Origin: Chryseobacterium ginsenosidimutans
GTDB lineage: Bacteria > Bacteroidota > Bacteroidia > Flavobacteriales > Weeksellaceae
Assembly: GCF_030823405.1 (NCBI RefSeq)
Contig: NZ_JAUSXC010000001.1
Coordinates: forward strand, 3,765,001-3,829,000
Direction of reading: 5' to 3'
DNA length: 64,000 bases
Position numbers and translations under genes: made by a program. The notes beneath the pieces are model-generated. The model had not been told where the DNA came from. It saw only the letters and a program-made list of their open reading frames with translations, and did no database searches. This document shows positions 38,585 through 47,772 of the stretch, one piece after another (positions within the stretch are counted from its first letter, which is position 1; each line of letters begins with the position of its first letter).

Positions 38585-39632
38585 AAATCAAACTGTTCAA
38601 AACTTTTTCAAGGTTTTTCCGAACTGTTTCTTTATTATAGCTTTCCTGAAAGTTGAAATGACTGTTTTTAAGCTCTTTAAACTGTTCAATTACATTTTTC
38701 TGTTCCAGAATAATGAACTCTAATTTGGAAGAATAATTTTTAGGGAAAACAGCCAATTTACCGAATTTTATAGCATCACCTAAGTTTCCTGTCATTTTTG
38801 TTTTACCATAAATCTCTTTTTGGCTAAAAAATTCCGTTTGCTGTTGAATCGGGCACCAAAGAAGATCAGCTTTCTGCATCCAATTCTCAAAATCATTTTG
38901 AGAAACTCTTTCTGAGAAAAATTTAATGGTGACATTTTGAGGAAGATTTAACACCAAATTTTCTAAATGTTTCAGTTCATTTCCTTGTACTTTCCCAAGA
39001 AATACAAATGTAAATTTTTCATCAGTTTTCATATTTCTGATGATTTTGAAAACATGATTGTAATCTCTCCTTTTTTGAGAAACTCCACCAGGAATTACAA
39101 TTATTAAATCCTGATTTATTGGTTTTTTATTAATTTTTGTGTAAAAAAGAGGTAAAAATTTAAATTGATCAGAAGATAATTCTTCATCTAAAACCAAAAG
39201 ATTTTTCGCTTTCGGATATACTTTTGATGAATAAAATAAACCTTCTTTCCACCAGAGCTTCAATCTGTAAATCATATCTTCTTTAAAAATACTTCGCATT
39301 AAATCTAATCTTGAAGCATTCATAAAATTGAGATTATGAACAATAACCGAAGAATTATATTTCTGGATAACAGCCTGAAATGTATTGAAATAACGATGAA
39401 CGGTTCCGATGATTATAAGGTCATAATTCTTTAGTTTCAATTGATCCAAGATCATGGAACTGTCTGACAGGAAAATATTTTGTTCAGATTCTTTGATCTG
39501 ATCTTTAATTTTTTTTGAAAAGTAATAATCTACATCAAACTCACTCGAATCCTGCATGATTTCCATAAAATCCTGCGCAACTTCTGCATGAGTATCAATT
39601 TCTATGTAAGTTATTTTTTTCAAATTTGACAT
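38577..39632 (-). CDS. Glycosyltransferase-like protein (probable GT-B fold)
   Basis: A 351-residue protein with a two-domain alternating strand/helix pattern. The second half shows a GT-B-like nucleotide side: LIIVIPGGVSQKRRDYNHVF (about 170-190), KFTFVFLGKVQGNELKHLENL and ADLLWCPIQQQ, with a later GDAIKFGK block where an acidic residue often contacts UDP-sugar. The family is not certain. Its place between a flippase and a GT2 gene supports a role in surface glycan assembly. It lies 24 bases after the GT2 gene on the same strand. Confidence 0.65.
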   Translation of the reverse strand: MSNLKKITYIEIDTHAEVAQDFMEIMQDSSEFDVDYYFSKKIKDQIKESEQNIFLSDSSMILDQLKLKNYDLIIIGTVHRYFNTFQAVIQKYNSSVIVHNLNFMNASRLDLMRSIFKEDMIYRLKLWWKEGLFYSSKVYPKAKNLLVLDEELSSDQFKFLPLFYTKINKKPINQDLIIVIPGGVSQKRRDYNHVFKIIRNMKTDEKFTFVFLGKVQGNELKHLENLVLNLPQNVTIKFFSERVSQNDFENWMQKADLLWCPIQQQTEFFSQKEIYGKTKMTGNLGDAIKFGKLAVFPKNYSSKLEFIILEQKNVIEQFKELKNSHFNFQESYNKETVRKNLEKVLNSLISI

Positions 39633-39656
39633 TTATTTCAATACAATCTTTATAAA

Positions 39657-40511
39657 TTATCTTTTTAACCACTTCTTTTTCAACATATTCCAACGTTGGT
39701 TATTGATGATTTTTTGCTCTGATTTTGATATTTTTAATTCTAACTTCTGAGAACGGCAATTTTCGTAGGACCTCATTATTTCAAATAAAAAAGAAACCGA
39801 TTTGATTTTCATTGCTTCTTTTGCAGATGCAATGTACGCCAGGAACCTCTTTAAACCTAAAAAATAAAAATATCTTCCGTAATAATCTGCAGGTTTTATG
39901 GTATAATCTGCACCTTTCACCTTAATTAATTTTACGTGTAATTCTGGAATTACAATTTCTTTCCAGCCCAAATTTTCCAACAAAATAGAATCAATATTAT
40001 CCCAGCCCAATGTTTCCCTCAAACTTCCCATTTGACTAAAACTCTCCTTTCGGTAAGCCTTCATCGGACCTCGGACATGATGTTTGTTAGAATTACCTTC
40101 ATATACCCAATTTCCATCTCTTTCAACATATAAAAGGCCTCCAATTAAACCATATTGTGGATTGTTTTTAAAAGAATTTTCAACAGTTTCGAGATAATTT
40201 TCAGGCAAAATTACATCTGCATCGAATTTACAGATGATTTCAAATTCGTCGATATTTTGAGTATCTAAACCATTTTTAAAAGCGTTAACCACTTTTGAAC
40301 CGGGCTGATGTGCCGACTTTTGAAGATTAATAGTTTCAAAACGTGAATCGTTATCAATATATTTTTTGATAATTTCTGCCGTTCCATCCGTAGAACCGTC
40401 ATTAACTACGACCACTTTAAAATCCTTAAAACTTTGCAGTCGTAAGGAATCCAGAGTAAATGAAAGATTATTTTCCTCGTTATGTGCAGGAATTATGATT
40501 AAAAATCTCAA
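39657..40511 (-). CDS. Glycosyltransferase family 2 protein
   Basis: A 284-residue GT-A glycosyltransferase. The nucleotide-sugar start (FLIIIPAHNEENNLSFTLDSL), VVVNDGSTDGT and the metal-binding DxD (CKFDADVILPENYLE) are present. It has no transmembrane helix of note, and it ends in a basic tail (NMLKKKWLKR). It transfers a sugar, probably to a surface glycan or lipid-linked intermediate, together with the neighbouring glycosyltransferase. Confidence 0.9.
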   Translation of the reverse strand: MRFLIIIPAHNEENNLSFTLDSLRLQSFKDFKVVVVNDGSTDGTAEIIKKYIDNDSRFETINLQKSAHQPGSKVVNAFKNGLDTQNIDEFEIICKFDADVILPENYLETVENSFKNNPQYGLIGGLLYVERDGNWVYEGNSNKHHVRGPMKAYRKESFSQMGSLRETLGWDNIDSILLENLGWKEIVIPELHVKLIKVKGADYTIKPADYYGRYFYFLGLKRFLAYIASAKEAMKIKSVSFLFEIMRSYENCRSQKLELKISKSEQKIINNQRWNMLKKKWLKR

Positions 40512-40596
40512 GGTGAAATTGTATTAATGAAAATAATGAAACGACAAATAATAATTGCAAATTTACATCAATTATCATTTGTCGTTTACTATCCGA

Positions 40597-41997
40597 TTAT
40601 TTATTGTGAGGTGTCAGCATGTTTTTAGGATCAAGGATCTCATCAAGTTTTTCCTGAGAAAGAAGTTCTTTTTCCAACACTAAATTATAAACGCTTTTTC
40701 CTGTTTCCAATGCCTCTTTTGCAATCTCTGTCGATTGTTTGTAGCCGATATACGGATTCAGTGCTGTTACAATTCCGATGCTGTGTTTTACCATATTTAA
40801 ACAAATTTCTTTGTTCGCCGTAATGCCAACAATGCATTTTTCACGAAGCGTATCTAAAGCATTACTCAAAAAGTGAAGGTTTTCCATGATTGCATGTGAA
40901 AGCACCGGTTCCATTACGTTTAACTGTAACTGCCCGGCTTCGGCAGCGAAAGTCACCGTCAGATCATTTCCAAAAACTTTAAAACAAACCTGATTTACAA
41001 CTTCCGGAATTACAGGATTTACTTTTCCTGGCATAATTGAAGATCCCGGCTGCATTGGTGGTAAATTAATTTCAGAAAGTCCCGCTCTTGGTCCTGAAGA
41101 AAGCAATCTTAAATCATTACAAATTTTTGACAGCTTCACAGCAAGACGCTTCATTGCAGAAGAATAAATGACGTAAGAACCCGTATCCGGCGTTGCTTCA
41201 ACCAAATTCGGTGCAGAAACTACAGGAAAACCTGTTAACTGAGCTAAATTTTTCGCACAAAGTCTTGCATAACCGATCGGTGCGTTTATTCCTGTTCCGA
41301 TCGCGGTTGCGCCCATATTTACTTCCACAAAAAGATTGGCGTTGTTATTTAATTTAGAAATATCTTCTTCCAGAGTTGCTGCAAAAGCTTCAAACTCCTG
41401 ACCTAAAGTCATCGGAACAGCATCCTGAAGCTGCGTACGTCCCATCTTAATTACATCCTGAAACTCCTCTCCTTTTGCTCTGAAAGCTTCAACAATTTTC
41501 TCAAGTTTTTCAACCAAAGCAATATTCATTTGCAATAATCCCATTTTGATTGCCGTGGGATAAGCATCATTTGTGGATTGAGAAAGGTTGATATGATCGT
41601 TTGGTGAACAAAATTGATATTCTCCTTTATTTTTTCCTAATTTTTCTAAAACCCTGTTGGCAATTACTTCATTTGCATTCATATTGATTGAAGTTCCTGC
41701 CCCTCCCTGAATCATATCTACAGGAAACTGCTCATGAAGCTCACCATTAATTAATTCATCACAGACTTCAGCAATTTTAAAATATAAATCTTCATTAAGC
41801 AGACCAAGTTCATAATTGGTTTTTGCTGCCGCTTTTTTCACGAAAGCCAAACCTTTGATAAATTCCGGATACGAAGATAAAAGCTGTCCTGATATTTTAA
41901 AATTATTGATCGCTCTTTGCGTCTGTACTCCATAATAAGCATTTAACGGAACATCTAATTCGCCCAATAAATCGCTCTCTTTTCTGAAATTTTCCAT
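40597..41997 (-). CDS. aspA: Aspartate ammonia-lyase
   Basis: A 466-residue member of the fumarase/aspartase family that interconverts aspartate with fumarate and ammonia. The signature GSSIMPGKVNPVIPEV, the NDHINLSQSTNDAYPTAI block and the TGSYVIYSSAMKR region fit aspartase. I start at MENFRKESDLLGE (41997); the longer frame adds 13 residues with no match. It stands alone on the minus strand. Fumarase class II is the main alternative, but the GTGINAPIGYA and LNPYIGYK segments favour aspartase. Confidence 0.88.
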   Translation of the reverse strand: MENFRKESDLLGELDVPLNAYYGVQTQRAINNFKISGQLLSSYPEFIKGLAFVKKAAAKTNYELGLLNEDLYFKIAEVCDELINGELHEQFPVDMIQGGAGTSINMNANEVIANRVLEKLGKNKGEYQFCSPNDHINLSQSTNDAYPTAIKMGLLQMNIALVEKLEKIVEAFRAKGEEFQDVIKMGRTQLQDAVPMTLGQEFEAFAATLEEDISKLNNNANLFVEVNMGATAIGTGINAPIGYARLCAKNLAQLTGFPVVSAPNLVEATPDTGSYVIYSSAMKRLAVKLSKICNDLRLLSSGPRAGLSEINLPPMQPGSSIMPGKVNPVIPEVVNQVCFKVFGNDLTVTFAAEAGQLQLNVMEPVLSHAIMENLHFLSNALDTLREKCIVGITANKEICLNMVKHSIGIVTALNPYIGYKQSTEIAKEALETGKSVYNLVLEKELLSQEKLDEILDPKNMLTPHNK

Positions 41998-42068
41998 TAC
42001 AGATTTTTTAAGTATTTTAAGGTTTAAATATAGCAAAAACGCACCGAAACCGATGCGCTTTAGTTTAT

Positions 42069-43094
42069 TTATTTTACCGGATATTTTTGTATTAAGGCCT
42101 GTAATATTGAGAATGTTTCCGCATCCATAATTCCGTCATAATTTTGTGGGCGGAAGTGATACTGGAAAGCTTCGATTGTTTTCTTTGTGGCATCGTCCCA
42201 TTTTCCGCTGAGATCCAACCCGTAACCGAATTTTTGCAATTGGGTCTGAACATTGAAAATAAATGAAGGATCATTATATTTAATCTGAAAATCTGTGGAT
42301 GTTTCCAAATCATAGAAGCCTTGTTTGATTGTCTCATCGTACCACATACCGATTTGATATTCGTCATATAATTTTTTCCAAGGAAATAGCGGTCCCGGAT
42401 CTTGCTTTCTTGCTGGAGCAATATCCGAATGTGCAAGAATATTGGTTGCGGGAATATTGTATCTTGCTGCAATATCTTTTACCAAAGCTGCCACTTTTTT
42501 CACCTGGGCATCATCAAAAGCCACGAAAGTTCTTTTCCCTGTTGCATCAGCTGTGAAACCCATATTTACAATCTCAATTCCTATGGAAGTATCGTTAAGA
42601 TTTTTATCTGATCTCCAAGAGCTTACTCCGGCATGATAAGCGCGTTTGTTTTCATCAACCAACTGATAAATCTCGTTATTTCCTGTATTGTTAACCAAAT
42701 AATGAGCACTCACGGCTTGCTGTGTTAAAACTGTAATTGATTTATCATCTGCCAAAGCTGTATAATGCAGGATCAGGTATCGCTGTCTAAAATTTTGTGC
42801 CACAGCAGGGAAATAGGTTTTTACAACCTTGTAACCTGCCGGTTTAGCAGAAACTATAGAACCATAACTTGCCGTATTATCGTTCTTTGTTGGATCTGCT
42901 ATGTTAGTAGTAAAAAACTCTACTCCATGCTCAGATGTAACTTGTGGTTTCGGCTTTTCAGAAGTTGTTTTTGCAGCTGTTTTTGGCTGTACCACAGGAG
43001 TTCTGGGGATGTATTGTTTTTTCTTAGCATTTTGTTGAGAAGTACACGAAAAAACGAGTGTACTTAATCCGATGATATATAATGTCTTACGCAT
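42069..43094 (-). CDS. N-acetylmuramoyl-L-alanine amidase with peptidoglycan-binding domain (lipoprotein)
   Basis: A 341-residue cell wall hydrolase. The lipobox (LVFSCTS, Cys17) predicts a lipoprotein. An amidase_2 domain follows (about 100-260) with the Zn ligands visible in ILHYTALADD and AHSDIAPARKQDPG and the VSAHYLVNNTGN and IGIEIVNMG blocks. A C-terminal peptidoglycan-binding type 1 domain (about 285-338) starts near VQTQLQKFGYGLD. It cuts the amide bond between MurNAc and the stem peptide, most like AmiD, and probably serves in recycling. It is the last gene before the tRNA cluster. Confidence 0.9.
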   Translation of the reverse strand: MRKTLYIIGLSTLVFSCTSQQNAKKKQYIPRTPVVQPKTAAKTTSEKPKPQVTSEHGVEFFTTNIADPTKNDNTASYGSIVSAKPAGYKVVKTYFPAVAQNFRQRYLILHYTALADDKSITVLTQQAVSAHYLVNNTGNNEIYQLVDENKRAYHAGVSSWRSDKNLNDTSIGIEIVNMGFTADATGKRTFVAFDDAQVKKVAALVKDIAARYNIPATNILAHSDIAPARKQDPGPLFPWKKLYDEYQIGMWYDETIKQGFYDLETSTDFQIKYNDPSFIFNVQTQLQKFGYGLDLSGKWDDATKKTIEAFQYHFRPQNYDGIMDAETFSILQALIQKYPVK

Positions 43095-43153
43095 TTATTT
43101 GTTTTTTTATTAGTTTATAAGCTCAAAAATACACAAATTTTTCTTGAAAAATA

Positions 43154-43185
43154 TTTGGTAAATAAAGAAATGTATTCTATATTTG
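43154..43185 (+). promoter_or_regulatory. Promoter of the tRNA-Ser-Pro-Arg cluster
   Basis: TTTG at 43154-43157 and TATATTTG at 43178-43185 are spaced by 20 bases, a close match to the Bacteroidota consensus TTTG-N19/20-TAnnTTTG. It lies 46 bases upstream of tRNA-Ser. Confidence 0.8.
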
Positions 43186-43231
43186 CACTCGCAATAACGG
43201 AACAACGATCATTCGAAATAACGTTATAGCA

Positions 43232-43318
43232 GGAGAGTTGCCTGAGAGGCCGAAAGGACATGTTTGCTAAACATGCGTACTGGTAACGGTACCAAGGGTT
43301 CGAATCCCTTACTCTCCG
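43232..43318 (+). tRNA. tRNA-Ser (GCT)
   Basis: An 87-nt class II tRNA. The acceptor stem is GGAGAGT/ACTCTCC, the anticodon loop TTTGCTAAA gives GCT (AGC/AGU codons), there is a long variable arm, and the T-arm is GGTTCGAATCC. The CCA is not encoded. Confidence 0.95.
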
Positions 43319-43332
43319 CAGCAAAATTAATT

Positions 43333-43407
43333 CGGGGCGTAGCGTAGTCCGGTCATCGCGCCTGGTTTGGGACCAGGAGGTCGCAGGTTCGAATCCTGCC
43401 GCCCCGA
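43333..43407 (+). tRNA. tRNA-Pro (TGG), copy 1
   Basis: A 75-nt tRNA with acceptor CGGGGCG/CGCCCCG and discriminator A. The anticodon stem CTGGT/ACCAG encloses TTGGG with anticodon TGG. An identical copy lies at 58661-58735. Confidence 0.95.
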
Positions 43408-43439
43408 CTGTTTTGATAATTTTCTCAAAATTACACAAT

Positions 43440-43513
43440 GGGTGCGTAGCTCAGCTGGATAGAGCATCTGCCTTCTAAGCAGACGGTCAAAGGTTCGAAT
43501 CCTTTCGCGCTCA
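43440..43513 (+). tRNA. tRNA-Arg (TCT), copy 1
   Basis: A 74-nt tRNA with acceptor GGGTGCG/CGCGCTC (G-U pairs) and anticodon loop CTTCTAA giving TCT (AGA/AGG). An identical copy lies at 58768-58841. A serine recombinase gene ends 335 bases beyond it, suggesting that the locus is an insertion hot spot. Confidence 0.95.
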
Positions 43514-43516
43514 CTT

Positions 43517-43552
43517 AATGAGACAACTTTTTAAAAGTTGTCTCATTTTTTA
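43517..43552 (+). terminator. Terminator of the first tRNA cluster
   Basis: AATGAGACAACTTTT and its perfect complement, then TTTTTT, directly after tRNA-Arg copy 1. Confidence 0.9.
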
Positions 43553-43702
43553 TACCCATAAAAATCTGTGGCCCAATCTTTTACAATTGGGATATTTAGA
43601 GTTCGATTTTTGAAGCTAGAATTCCTCTATTATTTGTTTGAAATTATCTAGAAGAGCCTCAATATATTTCCTATAGGACTTTTTCGCAAATTCGAAATCT
43701 CC

Positions 43703-43864
43703 TTAAGGATATAGTGTCTTTTTTTCTGGTTTTTTGTAATTTTTTGAGATAAGATAAAGCAAGTCCAATATAACTGCTATTTCTTCATCATCTACTTTAA
43801 TGCCATTTTTTGCTAATAGGGCAATTGCCTGTTCAATTGATATTTTTTTATAAGTGAAATTCAT
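43703..43864 (-). CDS. Small conserved protein downstream of recombinase
   Basis: A 53-residue protein (MNFTYKKISIEQAIALLAKN, then VDDEEIAVILDLLYLISKNYKK). I recall near-identical small proteins in Flavobacteriia placed directly after serine recombinases. Its ATG lies within the last codons of the recombinase gene (overlap 17 bases), which suggests translational coupling and perhaps a recombination directionality or accessory role; this is inference. An A/T-rich stretch with possible remnant codons follows the stop toward the tRNA cluster. No known domain. Confidence 0.55.
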   Translation of the reverse strand: MNFTYKKISIEQAIALLAKNGIKVDDEEIAVILDLLYLISKNYKKPEKKTLYP

Positions 43865-45336
43865 TTTTCATATTTTTTCGGTTAGCTTTTTTCGATAGTA
43901 CTTTTAATAATGCATCATTTAGATCTAAAGAAAGGCTCCCTTTTTGGTAGTCAACATCAACAGGAGGAATCAAACTCAGAAGATGTTTTTTATCAGCTGT
44001 ATCAAATTCCGAAAATCCGTGAAAAAGATCCAAAAATAATTTGCCTTCCAATTGTTCCTGCTTATCAATATCTCTTAATTTAGTATTGATATTACGTAAC
44101 TCTTTTTTTAAGCATTGAGAATTAACCTGGTTCTCTTTTTTAATTCATTGTAATCATCCAGTTTCAAATCCTTGCTACAAATAGCTTTCTAGCTTGGGAA
44201 AGAGTTAATCCTTCTTCTTTCAATTTCCGCTCTGCTAACATCCGTTCATGTAAATAATTTGTTTTCTGTGTTTTCATATTCTGATCTTCTAAAATACTGT
44301 TGAATAATTCGGCTGCATTATTTGATAATATTAGTTCTTGAAGTTTATTCTGATAACATTCATTGAGAAGAATTGCATTTATTCTTGTCTTACATCGCCC
44401 ATGACAGTGATAGTAGGGATATTTTTTGGTGTTGCCTTTAGAAAAGCTTCCACTAAGTTTTTGATTACAATGGGGACATATTAAGAATCCTCTTAGAAAA
44501 AATGTTGCTTTTAGAGTATCTGCTTTAGCAGTAACTTGTCTTTTTGTTGTAATAATACGCTGCACGTCATAAAACTGACTTTCAGAAATTAATGCCTCAT
44601 GCATTCCTTTAACCATTTGTTGTTCTTCGGCGCTAATATTTACTGGTATAAGACCACAATAAACCGGATTACGTATCAATCTGAAAAAATGCGATCGTGA
44701 GCATATCAAACCTTTATCTGTCGCCATTTTTCTAATCTCTTCTATCTTATGAATATTTTTTGAAAGTTGATGAAATACCCATTTTATAATTTCTGCTTCC
44801 GGTTGTTTAGGTGTAATTATTTTTTTACCATCTAACAGTGTCAGATTAATAAATCCTAATGGAGCCTTATTAGTATACCTACCCATTAGTTTCGCCCGAC
44901 GAATGCCATTTGCTGTATTCTGGGCTCTCCTACTGTTTTCAGCTTCTGGTACAGAAAGGTACACAGCAAGCATAACTGTACTTTCCGGAACTGAAAAATC
45001 TACAGGCTGATCAATAGCCATTGCTGTTGTTTTGTATTTCCGAAGCTTTCCTATCATTTCATAGGCATACTCAACATTACGACTGAATCGATCCCATTTA
45101 ATAAATAATATATTAGCTTCTTCCTTAGGTGATTTATACTTAATTGTTGTGAATAGGCTTTTCCATTCAGGCCGATTGAAATTCTTAGCTGAGAAGTCTT
45201 CACGATAAATCCCCTTGACTTCAATATTGTTATATTTACAATATTTTAATAACCTGTCCTCTTGCTCGGGTAAGGAGTACCCTTTTCTTTTTTGCTCGTC
45301 TGTACTTACACGGACGTATAAATAGGCTGTTTTCAT
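43848..45336 (-). pseudogene. Large serine recombinase, C-terminal frameshifts
   Basis: A large serine recombinase that once had about 490 residues. The first 390 are intact (44164-45336): the resolvase domain with catalytic Ser11 in YVRVSTDEQ, RFSRNVEYAYEMIGKL and AIDQPVDFSVPES, the recombinase domain (APLGFINLTLLDGK) and the zinc-ribbon (FLICPHCNQKLSGS with CHGRCKTR). After LFVARI the frame is lost; one frame gives KDLKLDDYNELKK and the third resumes with ENQVNSQCLKKELRN and ends FHGFSEFDTADKKHLLSLI, stop at 43848. Two single-base slips thus remove the coiled-coil/C-terminal segment. It probably integrated the island to its right. Whether the truncated form still works is open. Confidence 0.85.
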
Positions 45337-45769
45337 ATGAATAATGTTATTTAATCTACTACAACAAGATTAGTATTTTTAAACACATGGAAATGAAAAA
45401 CGAAAATAGTTTACGCGATATTAAATAAAAAAGCAAATTCGGCAGAAAGATTAGTATCATTTAGAATTTGACTACACACTAACCATTGTACATTTAACCC
45501 TCTTGATAAATTGATGGAAGTTGTTGAGGAAAACAAAAGTCTTTATGAGCGGTTGCTAGCAAGTGAGCGTGAAAGATAGAATTATTGAAAGGCAGAAGCA
45601 CCGAAAATTAACTTTTTAACGGCATTAATAATTTAGCTTGTAACATTTTACCTTTACTGAAAGAATATATTCTTTTAGCCGTATCGGAAAATTTGCGTTT
45701 CCTTACGCTTTTGGGTAACTGATTTTTTGAATTCTGACAATTATAGTCAACTGAGCGACCGACATGCAA
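45337..45769. other. Intergenic stretch with regulator remnant
   Basis: At about 45511-45578 the plus strand encodes LMEVVEENKSLYERLLASER and a stop, the usual tail of small phage-type helix-turn-helix repressors in Flavobacteriia; the DNA-binding part is gone. The rest shows no gene. Confidence 0.4.
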
Positions 45770-46243
45770 TTACTTTTTTAAATACTTTACAGAAATACCC
45801 AGCTGGCCCATATGGTACAAGTCGTGATGGATAAGCCCCTGCAAGAAATACCGAAAGTCTTTCCCATAATCGGCTGAAATGGTATCGAGATAGGTATCAT
45901 CTTTACCGTTCAGGATGTAGATAATCTCCTGCTTGCTTTGGTACAATTCTTTTTTAAGCGTTTCCCACCCGGCGGGACGCAATTCATCGTTGGTTTTCCA
46001 ATTGGAAGGATCACCAGTTTCAGCCGAACCACTGCACCCTGCAAGCGGCCCATAACTGCTCTGTGCCAAACAATAAGATGTGAGATCAATTCTGCAGGAC
46101 TGCAGATCATCAAGCGGCGGCGTAAACGCATCCGTTTCATTGATCTTTTCAAATTTCTTTGCAAAAGTTTCATCTAGCCACACATCTCCATCATGCAGAT
46201 CATTAAGTTGCTTTGTAATATCTTCGATTAGGATTGTTGCCAT
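45770..46243 (-). CDS. DinB-like protein with internally shifted segment
   Basis: A 157-residue member of the DinB/YfiT-like four-helix bundle family. The N-terminus (LNDLHDGDVWLDETFAKKF) and the C-terminal helix (LIHHDLYHMGQLGISVKYL, with the metal-site His) are typical. Residues about 48-68 are not: in the normal place the family has a helix with a metal-binding His, and that helix (PAELISHLIVWHRAVMGRLQG) is encoded here in another frame at the same place. Two compensating indels have therefore replaced it by unrelated residues while keeping the gene open. The metal site probably has lost one His, so the product may be inactive. Function of the family: diverse thiol- or stress-related enzymes. 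Confidence 0.72.
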   Translation of the reverse strand: MATILIEDITKQLNDLHDGDVWLDETFAKKFEKINETDAFTPPLDDLQSCRIDLTSYCLAQSSYGPLAGCSGSAETGDPSNWKTNDELRPAGWETLKKELYQSKQEIIYILNGKDDTYLDTISADYGKDFRYFLQGLIHHDLYHMGQLGISVKYLKK

Positions 46244-46779
46244 AATTTTCTTGTTTTCAGTTTATAAATTACGAAAATTTCTGGATAGTAAATGGTATTC
46301 AGCAAGCTTTCGTTAAGAAAATAAATTACATGCCCTTACTGTTTTCCGTAAGCCATCATTTCATTATATCGCTATTTTTGAAAGGGTATTTTGATCAGAA
46401 ATAATATTTTATTAGAGCTTATAAATTACTTTGAAATTTCATCTGTGGTTGCGAATTAATTATTAAATTGCACTAACTAATAATACTCTCAACATGAAAA
46501 AACCAAGTATACTACCCTATTTAATTCAATAACCTGTTTTACTAAAATATTTGATGCGTTGCACTTTAATTTCAAGGGGCAATTATACATTATACCAATT
46601 TTATTTAGTAGGATTTTGTGTTAAATTCCTGTTATGAAATTTCTTAACCCTCCTCAAATTGACATATTGGTCAGCTGTTTTAAGAATATCATAGCTTTTA
46701 AATATCAATGGGACCATATCTATCTAAAAAAAATATAGATGAATAATATTCAATTATTTACAATTATAAAAAACCTAAA
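46244..46779. other. Long spacer upstream of the MBL/RT/polymerase operon
   Basis: A 536-base AT-rich spacer between the divergent DinB-like gene and the operon. I see no open frame. Because it directly precedes a defence-type reverse transcriptase operon it is the best place to look for a template or guide RNA, but I found no strong hairpin, only a weak ATCTAT/ATAGAT inverted repeat near 46719-46741. Confidence 0.4.
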
Positions 46780-47772
46780 ATGAGTATTAAATTTTTAAAA
46801 GCCGGGACAGGTGATGCTGTATTGATTCAGCATGGAGGTAAAAATATACTTATAGATGGTGGTAATGAATTTAAGTATCTTCGAGATCAGGTCAAAGCCA
46901 TAAATGATTTGAATGAAAAAATTGACTTGTTGATTATTACTCATCATGATGATGATCATATCGCGGGAGTTATATCACTATTAACAATGATAAAAAACGA
47001 AGAATTACCAAGTGATTTTGTATCAGAGGTATTCTTTAACTCGCCTAGAAAGATAAAAGGCAAAATTTCAGACACAACTGCAAATCACCTATCTTATAAG
47101 CAGGCCTACGAGACTGAAGAACTAATTCTTGAGTTAGGCGTCAAATGGGAATTGATAACCGAAAACTCAAATGACGTTAAAATTGGAGAAATCAATTTGA
47201 ATTTTCTTTCTCCTATGCAAGATGATTTGGAAAACTACAGTGAGAAAAAAGGAGCATATCTGACAGGAGATTTTAGATGTGATTGGGATGTTCCAATAAC
47301 AGACATTGAAAAATACATTGATGATGCTAGTCAGGATAAGTCTCTATCAAATAAAACCAGTATAATAATTCTAGCAGAGTTCGATAGTAAAAGATTCTTA
47401 CTTACCGGAGATTGTACTCCCGACAGATTCGAGGCAGCTTTAGATAAAATTGACAAGAATGAAAGCGGTCAAGCCGAATTTTACGCTGTTAAATTACCAC
47501 ATCACGGTAGTTATCGAAGCCTAAACCAAGCAATTATAAAATCTATCAAATGTAGCCGCTTTATTATCAGTACAAATAGCAAAAAATATTTTTTACCAAA
47601 TAAAAGAGCTTTATTAAAAGTGAAAAATTATGCTTTGGATAAAACTGCTCGGATTGAATTTTTTTTCAACTATGAAGAGGCTCTAAATGCACTAAAAATT
47701 ACCGCTGTAGAAAAGACCAGATACAGTTTGATCTTAACTCCAAATAATAAATCTTATGGCATTAGTCTCTGA
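46780..47772 (+). CDS. ComEC/Rec2-type metallo-beta-lactamase-fold hydrolase
   Basis: A 330-residue soluble MBL-fold protein of the type found at the C-terminus of ComEC. The metal motif is HHDDDH (55-60, in LIITHHDDDHIAGV), with DGG (about 26-28) before it, LTGDC (208-212) and KLPHHGSYRS (238-247) after it. It lacks the membrane channel of ComEC. MBL proteins of this kind recur beside protease and STAND genes in several prokaryotic defence systems (for example the MBL subunit of some Avs1 loci), where they act on nucleic acid or nucleotides. Its last 17 bases overlap the start of the protease-RT gene, so all three genes are read as one operon. Its substrate is unknown; nuclease or phosphodiesterase activity is inference. 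Confidence 0.88.
   Translation: MSIKFLKAGTGDAVLIQHGGKNILIDGGNEFKYLRDQVKAINDLNEKIDLLIITHHDDDHIAGVISLLTMIKNEELPSDFVSEVFFNSPRKIKGKISDTTANHLSYKQAYETEELILELGVKWELITENSNDVKIGEINLNFLSPMQDDLENYSEKKGAYLTGDFRCDWDVPITDIEKYIDDASQDKSLSNKTSIIILAEFDSKRFLLTGDCTPDRFEAALDKIDKNESGQAEFYAVKLPHHGSYRSLNQAIIKSIKCSRFIISTNSKKYFLPNKRALLKVKNYALDKTARIEFFFNYEEALNALKITAVEKTRYSLILTPNNKSYGISL

Noticed and set aside
43115..43438. Open frame of 107 codons on the minus strand over the tRNA genes
   Set aside because: It is the antisense translation of tRNA-Ser and tRNA-Pro (GFEPATSWSQ-type artefact), not a gene.
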